In this document: positions 24,371-32,192 of the stretch, in pieces
How the letters are laid out: each line of letters opens with the position of its first letter
Position numbering within the stretch: position 1 is the stretch's first letter
NCBI RefSeq assembly: GCF_018687785.1
Contig: NZ_LTBL01000001.1
Span: forward strand, 186,001-250,000
Reading direction: 5' to 3'
From: Methanovulcanius yangii
Lineage (GTDB): Archaea > Halobacteriota > Methanomicrobia > Methanomicrobiales > Methanomicrobiaceae
DNA: 64,000 bases
Made by a program: the position numbers and the translations under genes
Notes under the pieces: generated by a model
What the model was told of the DNA's origin: nothing
The model's input: only the letters and a program-made list of their open reading frames with translations
Databases searched by the model: none

Positions 24371-25318
24371 ATGATCAGTGTAAATGAATATGCATTGGAC
24401 CTTTTTGAGGAGCTTGCGGAATATCCGGAGGATTTCAACGCGATATTCCACCAGCTCGACAATGGCGCACGTATCGTCGACTGTGGTGTGAAGGCCAGGG
24501 GTGGCTATGCGGCAGGAAAGCGCTTTACCGAGATCTGTATGGGCGGCCTTGCGGACGTCTCGTTCAGGATGGGACAGATCCAGCGCGTCCCGATGCCCTT
24601 CATCGAAGTGAGCACCGACTTCCCTGCCATCGCCTGTCTCGGCGCACAGGAAGCGGGATGGAGAATCACCCACGAGAAGTACTTCGCGATGGGCAGCGGC
24701 CCGGCACGTGCCCTCTCGCTCAACCCGAAGGAGTGCTACGACATCATCGAGTACCAGGACGACTGTGACTATGCGGTCATCTGTCTCGAGTCCGACCAGC
24801 TGCCCTCCGAGGCAGTGATGCAGAAGATCGCCGACGGCTGCAACGTCGATGTGGCAAACGTCTGTGCCGTTGTTGCCCCGACCGCATCCGTTGTGGGCTC
24901 CATCCAGGTCGCCGGACGCTGTGTCGAGACCGCGGTCTACCGCCTCGAACAGCTCCACTACGACCCGAAGAAGATCGTCTGTGCGGCAGGCTGCGCCCCG
25001 GTGCCCCCCGTGAAGTCCGACTCCACCAAGGCAATGGGCTGCACCAACGACGCGACCATCTACCACGGCCAGATCAACCTGACCATCGACGGCGCCGACA
25101 TCGCCGACTACATCGACAAGATCCCGTCCAACACCTCGTCCTCGTACGGCAAGCCGTTCTACGACACCTTCAAGGAGGCAAACTTCGACTTCTTCAAGAT
25201 CGACCAGGGCCTCTTTGCACCGGCAGAGGTTACGATCAACGAGATCTCCGAAGGCAAGGTCTACCACTGCGGCTCAGTCAACACCGAAGTGACCCTCAAG
25301 TCCTTCGGCTACATCTGA
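24371..25318 (+). CDS. mch: Methenyl-tetrahydromethanopterin cyclohydrolase
   Basis: A 315-residue enzyme that converts formyl-H4MPT (N5) to methenyl-H4MPT in the CO2-reduction branch of methanogenesis. It is recognisable throughout (NGARIVDCGVKARGGYAAG, AIACLGAQEAGW, YFAMGSGPARAL, KIVCAAGCAPVPPVKSD, AMGCTNDATIYHGQ) and has the normal length. It is cytoplasmic. An excellent Shine-Dalgarno GGAGG (24358-24362) lies 8 bases before the ATG, and a strong T-run follows the stop. It appears monocistronic, as usual for highly expressed methanogenesis genes. Confidence 0.98.
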   Translation: MISVNEYALDLFEELAEYPEDFNAIFHQLDNGARIVDCGVKARGGYAAGKRFTEICMGGLADVSFRMGQIQRVPMPFIEVSTDFPAIACLGAQEAGWRITHEKYFAMGSGPARALSLNPKECYDIIEYQDDCDYAVICLESDQLPSEAVMQKIADGCNVDVANVCAVVAPTASVVGSIQVAGRCVETAVYRLEQLHYDPKKIVCAAGCAPVPPVKSDSTKAMGCTNDATIYHGQINLTIDGADIADYIDKIPSNTSSSYGKPFYDTFKEANFDFFKIDQGLFAPAEVTINEISEGKVYHCGSVNTEVTLKSFGYI

Positions 25319-25333
25319 TTTTTTTCTTTTTTT
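25319..25333 (+). terminator. Poly-T terminator directly after mch
   Basis: TTTTTTTCTTTTTTT begins at the base after the mch stop codon. It is the clearest archaeal poly-U terminator in the window and fits a highly transcribed single-gene unit. Confidence 0.75.
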
Positions 25334-25458
25334 GACCCCTTCAGCTCGTATCCGGGAGCGGGAGCTCCGTCCATCGTGATGGGAGGAGATTATGCGGGTG
25401 ACGGCTCGTGATGAAGAGGCGATGATGACGGGCGCCGGAGGAGTGGGGGGTGACCGAC

Positions 25459-25752
25459 CTACAGGAATCCTGCCGTCACCATCGCATATGCAAGCCCGGC
25501 GATGGCGGCGGCGTGGAGGATGAGAAAGGCGGGCACGAGGAGAAACTTTGTCTTCTGCGTCTTGTGGCGAAACCGGCGCATGCCCGCCCACGCGCCGAAC
25601 GGCCCGACGGCCGCGGCGGCAAGGAGCGTCCGTTCGCTCGTGCGCCATCGTCCGAGCTCCGCCTTTCTCTTGTCCTGCCCGTAGAGGACAAAGGCGGCGA
25701 GGTTGCAGAGGAGATAGAGGGCGATGAGCAGTTCGGGGGCGGGCAGGGTCAT
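25459..25752 (-). CDS. DUF1294 small membrane protein
   Basis: A 97-residue membrane protein with three hydrophobic helices. The DUF1294 pattern is clear: N-terminal helix LLIALYLLCNLAAFVLYGQDK, then RRTSERTLL-like RWRTSERTLLAAAAVGPFGAWAGM, then RHKTQKTKFLLVPAFL. The function is unknown; some bacterial homologues are fused to cold-shock domains. It is convergent with mch. The next 238 bases up to the tRNA hold only promoter-like AT-rich sequence and no convincing gene. Confidence 0.88.
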   Translation of the reverse strand: MTLPAPELLIALYLLCNLAAFVLYGQDKRKAELGRWRTSERTLLAAAAVGPFGAWAGMRRFRHKTQKTKFLLVPAFLILHAAAIAGLAYAMVTAGFL

Positions 25753-25990
25753 CGATGCCGTCTCCTGAAGGTACCGTTCTCCGGCTTGGGAGCAGGAGCT
25801 GTCATGGCATCCGGACCGCTATGAGGCATCGTCGTTTCCCTTCTCATCATTCTCATGTACCAAGGGGAGGGAAGGATAAATATCCTGCACAATCGCCGTG
25901 GAATACACAGAAAGCAGCCCCCATTTCGACCACCATTGCATAAGGCTTAATAGCTCAGAAAAAAATGAATTTAAAGCACATACCGCATGC

Positions 25991-26064
25991 GGGCTTGTGG
26001 TCTAGCTGGTTATGACATCGCCTTTACACGGCGAAGATCCCCGGTTCGAATCCGGGCAGGCCCA
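25991..26064 (+). tRNA. tRNA-Val (anticodon UAC)
   Basis: A 74-base cloverleaf. Acceptor GGGCTTG pairs with CAGGCCC (one G-U). The anticodon stem TCGCC/GGCGA encloses the loop TTTACAC with anticodon TAC at 26025-26027. The T arm CCCGGTTCGAATCCGGG is canonical. The discriminator is A and CCA is not encoded. TTTAAAGC about 20 bases upstream is a likely TATA element. Sequence composition changes to AT-rich immediately after this gene, which marks it as a probable integration site. Confidence 0.97.
26048..26058 (+). repeat. 11-bp repeat, copy 1 (in tRNA-Val T-arm/acceptor)
   Basis: GAATCCGGGCA within the tRNA recurs exactly at 31441-31451. The pair brackets the CARF-viperin-HEPN unit. It may be a worn attachment-site core, although it is short and does not reach the tRNA 3' end. 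Confidence 0.4.
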
Positions 26065-26175
26065 TCGTTTTTATGTTTTACCCAAAATAATGGCTAATTC
26101 TATCTTTGATTTGTTCAGGAAATAACAGGAGAAAAAAAGAGGAGAATTCGAGTAATCTAAATTTTGAGCCCTTCA

Positions 26176-26970
26176 TCACTGCTCTTTAAAGATATTGTAT
26201 GCAAATATCCCATCAGATGTAAGACGGTATAGAACATCTCTTCCAGATCTTTTTTCCTCAACGAGATCCCATGATTTGAGTTTTTTCATATCTCTTGACT
26301 GGTTCACCTTGTCATTACCACTCAGACGCTCTGAACTTGAGTTAATCATACCAAGTTCGATTAAGATATCCTTGTTTTTCATCCATCCGTCTCTTATATC
26401 AATATTCTTGTTACGGACTTTATTACCAAGAATTATTACAACTCTTATAAGATCCGGATAATTTTCCAGTTCACTTACTGACATTTTTGGAATTTTTAAT
26501 TCAATCAGAGAATCAGGAGTTCTGGTTATGCAGACATTGCCCCCAAGCCACACAGCCATAAGAAAAAGACTTGTGGAAAAGAGGGCTGTTCCGGCAGTAA
26601 CATTAAATGAAAAAGCTGCATTCTTGTGTTGATTACGAATTTTAAGGATGGCATCTCGAATAACATCTTGATTTAGTTCTGAAAGATGAATGAGCTTAAA
26701 CTCTCTTCGATTATCAGAATTCACGCGATGTTTTACTTTTGCAATCGCTGTTTTAATATTGGTCTTTCTCTCTTTTAGAGATTCAGAATCACCATTTTGA
26801 ATATTAAGCATCTCATTTTCGACCATAACAATTACATGCGATGGGTCGTACTTCTGAACAGAAATTGAATAGGTATTGTGGATATTTTCACCTGCACTTA
26901 TGATTAGCAGATGCTCTTGGTGATGATCTGGCATATACTTACTATTGGTTTGGACTAATAATAGTTTCAC
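26176..26970 (-). CDS. CARF-domain winged-helix regulator
   Basis: A 264-residue protein. Residues 19-150 look like a CARF Rossmann fold: first strand HLLIISAGENIHN, then after a hydrophilic stretch FNVTAGTALFSTSLFLMAVWLGG (122-145), the N-x-T-x-G-T ligand loop. The C-terminal 70 residues, with LIELGMI, RDMKKLKSWDLVEEK and YRLTSDGIFAY, form a winged helix. CARF domains typically bind cyclic oligoadenylates or other nucleotides. The start is GTG at 26970; ATG at 26934 is an alternative just before the CARF core. It is divergent, across 56 bp, from the viperin operon, which it probably controls. The gene is AT-rich. Confidence 0.8.
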   Translation of the reverse strand: MKLLLVQTNSKYMPDHHQEHLLIISAGENIHNTYSISVQKYDPSHVIVMVENEMLNIQNGDSESLKERKTNIKTAIAKVKHRVNSDNRREFKLIHLSELNQDVIRDAILKIRNQHKNAAFSFNVTAGTALFSTSLFLMAVWLGGNVCITRTPDSLIELKIPKMSVSELENYPDLIRVVIILGNKVRNKNIDIRDGWMKNKDILIELGMINSSSERLSGNDKVNQSRDMKKLKSWDLVEEKRSGRDVLYRLTSDGIFAYNIFKEQ

Positions 26971-27026
26971 ATACTATGTAATGGTTACAAAATACAATCA
27001 TCACTTCGTTTGATGACCTATGATAC
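26971..27026 (+). promoter_or_regulatory. Shared divergent promoter/operator of CARF regulator and viperin operon
   Basis: Only 56 bases separate the GTG of the CARF-wHTH gene from the ATG of the viperin gene. Both promoters must lie here or within the regulator's first codons. AT-rich elements (TTACAAAATACAA) are present, but no clear Shine-Dalgarno for either gene, which suggests leaderless transcripts. The layout is that of a regulator acting on its own promoter and on the operon. The operator sequence is not identified. Confidence 0.55.
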
Positions 27027-27896
27027 ATGTCACCAAAATCTGTCGTCAAATCTGTGAACTGGCATATTACAAACCGCTGCAATTATTCATGCCGGTTCTG
27101 TTTTGCTCAGAATCTTGGAAAGCATGAGGTATCACTTGAAGAGGGGCAAAAAATTCTAAAAAAACTTAGTAATGCCGGAATTGAAAAAATTAATTTTGCG
27201 GGAGGTGAACCGCTTCTCCATCCAAGGCTACCTGACTATTGCAAAACGGCAAAAAGTCTTGGTATGACCGTTTCAGTTACTACAAACGGTTCACGTCTTG
27301 ACCGTAAAATGATAGAATCCCTATCAGGGAATGTGGATTGGATTGCTCTCTCAGTTGATTCCTGCTTAGATACTGTAGAAGCAACTATGGGCCGTGGAAG
27401 GGGTGAACATGTTACTAACGCGCTGAATGCTGCCTTTCTGATCCATGAGGCCGACATTCGCTTGAAAGTAAATACTGTCGTAACCTCGCTGACCTGGCAG
27501 GAAAATATGAGGCCACTGATCAGGATGATGGCACCAGACCGCTGGAAAGTAATGCAGATGCTGGTAATTGAAGGTGAAAACAAGACCTCTTCAATTGGAC
27601 TTGGAATAACAAATGGACAATTCCGTGAGTTTAAAGAGCGTCATCGCTCGATTTGCCTCAGTCCGGGTGTATATCCGGTTTTTGAAACCGCGGATGATAT
27701 GGAGGGATCATATTTCATGATCACTCCTGATGGGCATGTGAAATCGGATGTCGGAAAAAAGATTACACTGTACTCTCTTGATGATGTTCTAAGAGAGGGA
27801 ATTGATACACTCGTTGATTCAGACAAATATCTGGATAGAGGGGGACTATATAATTGGAAGAATTTATGTGAGGATAATATAAAGGTGGTACTATGA
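27027..27896 (+). CDS. Viperin-family radical SAM protein (prokaryotic viperin, nucleotide dehydratase)
   Basis: A 289-residue radical SAM enzyme closely patterned on viperin. SVNWHITNRCNYSCRFCF gives the Cys18/Cys22/Cys25 cluster motif, and NFAGGEP lies at 56-62. SVDSCLDTVEATMGRGRG (109-126) corresponds to the viperin CDSF...GRG segment. RWKVMQMLVIEGEN (172-185) is the diagnostic viperin motif, and RGGLYNW occurs near the C-terminus. Viperins dehydrate CTP, or GTP/UTP in some prokaryotic members, to 3'-deoxy-3',4'-didehydro nucleotides that terminate viral RNA synthesis. The amphipathic N-terminal helix of animal viperin is absent. The next gene overlaps by ATGA. The gene is AT-rich, in an island beside tRNA-Val. 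Confidence 0.93.
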   Translation: MSPKSVVKSVNWHITNRCNYSCRFCFAQNLGKHEVSLEEGQKILKKLSNAGIEKINFAGGEPLLHPRLPDYCKTAKSLGMTVSVTTNGSRLDRKMIESLSGNVDWIALSVDSCLDTVEATMGRGRGEHVTNALNAAFLIHEADIRLKVNTVVTSLTWQENMRPLIRMMAPDRWKVMQMLVIEGENKTSSIGLGITNGQFREFKERHRSICLSPGVYPVFETADDMEGSYFMITPDGHVKSDVGKKITLYSLDDVLREGIDTLVDSDKYLDRGGLYNWKNLCEDNIKVVL

Positions 27897-30800
27897 ACAT
27901 ATCCATTCGAGAAAAATATGTCCCTTATTTTATATACGAATTACATCGACACCAGCAATATCAAGTGCTTGCAGAAAATGTTCAAAACTGGGATGACGAA
28001 AAAATATCGCAGGAAAATATAAAATCAAATCTTCTTTCACTTTTTCAATATCGAATGTTCACTGACCCTGGATTTTATCAGCATGTATTTGAAGCAATTC
28101 AAAATGATGAAATAATAATTCAGAATACCATTCGTTATCTGAAATATCTCTGGTATTCATGGACAGTGGATCCTTTATCCTATTTACAGGAACTTCCCGC
28201 AAGCAACACGGAATTTGAGGAAAGACTGGACGAGATTTGTGATAAACTGTGCACTGGATGCGAGAATTCTCTTGCAAAATATCTATACAAATATCCCCTG
28301 CATTCTGTATTGGATTATTCATTTATTCTGGAACTCCGAAACCTGTTGAAAAAGGAAAATCGAGACTTTTGGGAACTGTCCTTTCTTCAGTTGACAAGAA
28401 ATTGCGGTCCGTATTCTGATGTTGGGATTATCGCATATCTTGTAACAAAAGGACAGAAAGATCTTAAATTATGGAAAAAATTGGAACTGGAATGGCTGAA
28501 GTACTTTAACAATGAAATAACTTTTGAAAAAAACCTCTATCCAAGGTACTCGAATTTTGTGGATGATGATGAGGTTTTAGCCTCCAATGAAGAATTTGAA
28601 AAATTAGAACGATATTTCTTTTCTCCTGCTAGAAATAAAGAACCGGAAGCAAGCCTTTTCTTTTCTAAGACAAATTACTGCTTGGATTTACGTAAAAGAA
28701 TTGCTAAAGAATTCCATATTGATAATAAACCCTATTGGGAATTTATCCCACCAAAGTTTGAAGATTATCGATCTTCGGAAGAATGTTACTTCGAAGAATT
28801 TCGTGCAAATCTCATACAAGAATCACGGCCTTTTGTAATTTACCAGAAGTTTACAACAGACTTTATGAGTATTGCTGCCGAATTCTGGTTTTTATCAAAG
28901 ACAGAACCGGAAATGCTTTCTTTATTGAATCAGGAATGGGAATTTTCAACAGAGAAGATGCTGGTCTCATTTGCTGATCTGCCCTTGTCTGTTATAGGCG
29001 ATCATGGAACCTCATATCTCGATTACGGGTGCGCAGACGAGGCATTAGCGATATTTGAATATTATCTTACCTGTGCAAAAACCCCGGAAGAGCATTACCA
29101 TGGACATATGAACATAGCAGAGTGTCACCGGCTGCATAAGCAGTATGATGACGCTTCTTCTCATTATTTACAAGCAAAGGAAATCGTTGCTCCCTTCCTC
29201 GGAACAATGAATTGGCATGGTCTTGATAAGGAATTTCAGTCACCCGAAGCCTATGGGCGACTTGCCGAAATCCATATTCGTGAGATGAACTATCTTTTGA
29301 AAAAGAAAGAACTTAAAATCAATCCGAAAAAAATCCTGAAAACTTCATTGATGGCTTTCAATGAAAAAGATAGATTGGCAAATAATATTTTTAAAATTTA
29401 TCGCCGTGTCGGTCTTGGTAGAAAGGGATCAAAATTATCAGATGAATGGCACGCCTACTCTCTGAATGATAGTATAAATGAACTGAATCTGCCAAAAGAA
29501 AAAGCGGAATCTCTTCGAAAAGAACAAATTGAATTTGAAGAAATGTGGAGGCAGGTCAATGCCACTTTTGAATACAATGAAATGGATCCGATTTGGGAGG
29601 ATCGTGAGGAGCGGAAAAAGCAGTACCAGTATTTCACTAAAATCTGCAAAAATGCATTCCAAATCTCTCTAAATTCAAAATATTGTGAGAAATTGTGCAA
29701 TCTCCCAAAATTCTATCCAGAGGATATTACAATCAATCGCCAATTGAAGCTGAATTTAAATGTTGAAACGATATATCGGTCAGAGCAAGAATTCTATCTA
29801 CAGTGTATCTATGAATATGCTGAATCATTATACAAAATCGGGAATTACAAGCTATGTTCCGATCTGACCCGCGAATACCTGAGATTCTGTAAAGAGATTC
29901 ATTACTGGGATGCGAATTTGCCTGTAACTGATGACGAACTGAATAAGGATGTTAAACATCTCTTTCATTCAAACCCAAAAGACAAAAAAAACAATTCAAT
30001 TGTCGATCTTCATGCAGAATTGGTACGGGGGGAAAATTCTCCCTTTAAACAAGTCAAAGTATATCAAGATCTTTGTGCGGCATTAGGTCTATGGGGCATC
30101 TCTGCCTATGCAGGGTGTAGTTTGATTATGGAGGGTAAACTGGAGGAAGGTATGCAGATATTCTCTGATGAATTGAAACGCTTATCCTCCTTGCAGCATG
30201 AATGGGAGCTTTCACTGAGATTCGGTCATTTTATTGGCATAATAATTGAGAATGCATATTGTTCTGGTCTTGAGGTTCGGAAGAATTTATTTGAATATCT
30301 GGAAAATGCAACAATTGAGCAGTTCCCAGGGTATCCAGGTGTTTACCTTGTTTCTGATACATATCTTAGCCATTACTGGTTGCCGGAAGCGGAAATCTGG
30401 TTCAAAGGAAAGAAGCATGATCGCATTATCAAACAATTGTCATTGGATGATAAAGGAAGAATGTATCAGATTAAGGGACGCTTCTATCTGAAACGCGGTA
30501 GCATGGGTGCTGAGAAAATGCTTAGAAAAGCAGAGGAATCTCCGATCATGTCTAGACCCGGCCAAGAGATGATGTCGCTTCAGCGCGATCTTGCAAATCT
30601 GGCTCTGCTCAAAAAGGATTATTCCGGCATGAAAAAGTGCTATGTGAAGATACTTGAGTCCGGATATGAGCCGAATAATGAACCTTTAAAGAAAAAAATG
30701 GAGAGTATTCAGAATTATCTCGACAGACATCTTATATTGGATAAACTCTCATCCCCGAAGTTGGAAGAAGTAGTTAGATATTTTGAAAAGGCAGAGTTGG

Positions 30801-31336
30801 AATCCATTCAATTCTATAATTTAGAAGATTCAGACTCATCAAAGGATAAAAAGGTAGATTGTTCAGATCCTTTGAGTCATTATGCATGGGGGCTTGACAA
30901 ATATCTCTATCTTGTTTTGTGGACAAAAGTTCGGGATGATGTTTTTAGCAAAAAAATATCTGAATCAGAATACAATGATTTGAAGAATTCAAAGGAAATT
31001 TCGCGAAACTCCTGGTATCCTCCATTTGAACGTAATATATATGGTAAGTCTACCGAGAAATCACCAACTCTTGGAAATTGGAAGTATTTATTAGAGGCAT
31101 TGGATTCAGAAGCTCCTAATCAGGTAATTCTACATATGAGTAATTATCTTGATAGATTAGACCACGAACTGAAAGAAAATATTACGAAAATTGCAGGTAT
31201 TCTTCATCCTTATCGTAACGATATATGTCATGCCAAGCCAGTTTATTTGAAACCAAATGAGTTTCAAGAAAAAAGATTGAATATCGTGGGCTTATTGAAT
31301 GATCTCTTTGATAGCATGGCTGATTTAAAATTATAA
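27893..31336 (+). CDS. 1147-residue TPR-like protein with C-terminal HEPN-type RX4H motif
   Basis: A large soluble, mostly helical protein with no named family that I recognise. TPR-like helix pairs are visible around 372-435 (GCADEALAIFEYYL, NIAECHRLHKQYDDASSHY) and 870-935 (AEKMLRKAEES, LANLALLKKDYSGMKKCY). The last about 130 residues end in ILHPYRNDICHAKPVYL. Arg1108 and His1113 (31214-31231) form the R-x4-H motif, with Asn after Arg, of HEPN ribonucleases. The start overlaps the viperin stop (ATGA), with GGTGG just upstream, so the two are translated together. A plausible role is an RNA-cleaving or scaffold/sensor partner of viperin. The effector role is inference. It is strongly AT-rich. 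Confidence 0.85.
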   Translation: MNISIREKYVPYFIYELHRHQQYQVLAENVQNWDDEKISQENIKSNLLSLFQYRMFTDPGFYQHVFEAIQNDEIIIQNTIRYLKYLWYSWTVDPLSYLQELPASNTEFEERLDEICDKLCTGCENSLAKYLYKYPLHSVLDYSFILELRNLLKKENRDFWELSFLQLTRNCGPYSDVGIIAYLVTKGQKDLKLWKKLELEWLKYFNNEITFEKNLYPRYSNFVDDDEVLASNEEFEKLERYFFSPARNKEPEASLFFSKTNYCLDLRKRIAKEFHIDNKPYWEFIPPKFEDYRSSEECYFEEFRANLIQESRPFVIYQKFTTDFMSIAAEFWFLSKTEPEMLSLLNQEWEFSTEKMLVSFADLPLSVIGDHGTSYLDYGCADEALAIFEYYLTCAKTPEEHYHGHMNIAECHRLHKQYDDASSHYLQAKEIVAPFLGTMNWHGLDKEFQSPEAYGRLAEIHIREMNYLLKKKELKINPKKILKTSLMAFNEKDRLANNIFKIYRRVGLGRKGSKLSDEWHAYSLNDSINELNLPKEKAESLRKEQIEFEEMWRQVNATFEYNEMDPIWEDREERKKQYQYFTKICKNAFQISLNSKYCEKLCNLPKFYPEDITINRQLKLNLNVETIYRSEQEFYLQCIYEYAESLYKIGNYKLCSDLTREYLRFCKEIHYWDANLPVTDDELNKDVKHLFHSNPKDKKNNSIVDLHAELVRGENSPFKQVKVYQDLCAALGLWGISAYAGCSLIMEGKLEEGMQIFSDELKRLSSLQHEWELSLRFGHFIGIIIENAYCSGLEVRKNLFEYLENATIEQFPGYPGVYLVSDTYLSHYWLPEAEIWFKGKKHDRIIKQLSLDDKGRMYQIKGRFYLKRGSMGAEKMLRKAEESPIMSRPGQEMMSLQRDLANLALLKKDYSGMKKCYVKILESGYEPNNEPLKKKMESIQNYLDRHLILDKLSSPKLEEVVRYFEKAELESIQFYNLEDSDSSKDKKVDCSDPLSHYAWGLDKYLYLVLWTKVRDDVFSKKISESEYNDLKNSKEISRNSWYPPFERNIYGKSTEKSPTLGNWKYLLEALDSEAPNQVILHMSNYLDRLDHELKENITKIAGILHPYRNDICHAKPVYLKPNEFQEKRLNIVGLLNDLFDSMADLKL

Positions 31337-31361
31337 ATTATATTTTTTATTGAAAAATTAA

Positions 31362-31380
31362 CATCCAATGTAAATGGATG
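31362..31380 (+). terminator. Hairpin after the viperin-HEPN operon
   Basis: CATCCA and TGGATG (6-bp stem, 7-base loop) lie 25 bases after the stop, preceded by TATTTTTTATT. It may end or stabilise the operon transcript; the stem is short. Confidence 0.35.
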
Positions 31381-31440
31381 CGTGTTTCTTGCTGCAACAT
31401 TTTGAAAATTTATGAGTAAAGTGTTTATTGTTCCTAGTTA

Positions 31441-31451
31441 GAATCCGGGCA
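31441..31451 (+). repeat. 11-bp repeat, copy 2 (possible att remnant)
   Basis: An exact GAATCCGGGCA match to the tRNA-Val T-arm at 26048-26058. It is a GC-rich word inside AT-rich DNA. It falls just after the viperin-HEPN operon and just before the next gene, as an attachment scar would. No integrase is visible. Confidence 0.35.
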
Positions 31452-31457
31452 ATTCTA

Positions 31458-31637
31458 TTAATATTTACTCAGTAGTCCTAAGGCAATACCTCCAATACAA
31501 ACTATCCATGAGAATATGCCAACCGGGCCTGTATCATATTTTGCTATGGCAGTTCCTACTGCTAATAGTGAAAAAAACAGCCAGACAACCGTCAGGAATG
31601 AAGGGTTGATATGATTCGAATTATGAAACATTGACAT
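31458..31637 (-). CDS. Small two-helix membrane protein
   Basis: A 59-residue peptide with two hydrophobic helices (about 14-32 and 39-57) joined by AKYDTGPVG. The ATG at 31637 has a fair Shine-Dalgarno (AAAAAGGAAATTGAC before it); a TTG eight codons upstream is less likely. No homology is recognised. It lies downstream of the GIY-YIG gene on the same strand, separated by a perfect inverted repeat. In defence islands, short membrane peptides are sometimes effectors, but nothing here shows this. Confidence 0.55.
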   Translation of the reverse strand: MSMFHNSNHINPSFLTVVWLFFSLLAVGTAIAKYDTGPVGIFSWIVCIGGIALGLLSKY

Positions 31638-31660
31638 GTCAATTTCCTTTTTTAATTTCA

Positions 31661-31684
31661 AAAGGATTCATGTTTGAATCCTTT
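31661..31684 (-). terminator. Perfect 10-bp inverted repeat (terminator or operator)
   Basis: AAAGGATTCA and TGAATCCTTT are exact complements with a 4-base loop TGTT. It lies between the GIY-YIG stop (31702) and the start of the small membrane gene (31637). It could end the nuclease transcript or serve as operator for the membrane peptide. Confidence 0.5.
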
Positions 31685-31701
31685 GTTCTTCAATTTGTTT
31701 T

Positions 31702-31965
31702 TTAGAGTTTATCGTTATACTTCGGGAACCTTCCTTGGTTACGCTTGTATCTTGCAAGATCCTCAGTTTCGTGCTTTAATGCGGAGTCCTGGGTGCGTTT
31801 TGTAGAACTGGAATAATTGGTAAATCGCTTTCCGTCTCTTTCATGCTCTGCAATACGCCTGTCTAAGTCATTAGTAATTCCCATGTAGACAATTTTGTTC
31901 CTGTCACGAAGTGTATAATTCACGGTGTCTCTTTTTTGCGACAAGTAATCACCAGCCCCCCTCAT
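31702..31965 (-). CDS. GIY-YIG family nuclease
   Basis: An 87-residue single-domain protein. The GIY-equivalent strand is VNYTLRDRNKIVYMGITND, with a Tyr at each motif. RRIAEHERDG supplies the catalytic Arg region. HETEDLARYKRNQGRFPKYND gives the conserved Glu and the terminal PKYN, so the domain looks complete. Small proteins of this kind nick or cut DNA in mobile elements, phages and repair; the role here is unknown. No clear Shine-Dalgarno precedes the ATG. It lies in the AT-rich island between the HEPN operon and the second CARF gene. The 227 bases upstream are AT-rich and non-coding. Confidence 0.8.
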   Translation of the reverse strand: MRGAGDYLSQKRDTVNYTLRDRNKIVYMGITNDLDRRIAEHERDGKRFTNYSSSTKRTQDSALKHETEDLARYKRNQGRFPKYNDKL

Positions 31966-32192
31966 TTTATCGCGAGGTTTCTGATAAAAATCTCCGTGAA
32001 GAAAATTTCTGTCTTAGCTTTCTATATTGAATGCCGTATATTGTGAGATTAATTCCCGGAATTCTTTGTCACAGAATAGATATTGTTAATATGGTAAATA
32101 TTTTGCTCACTTATTAATATTAGCAAATAATAGTATTTAGCATAACTCATTTTTTAACAAAATTCATCTATGTTTAAAACAACAGGGAAATT

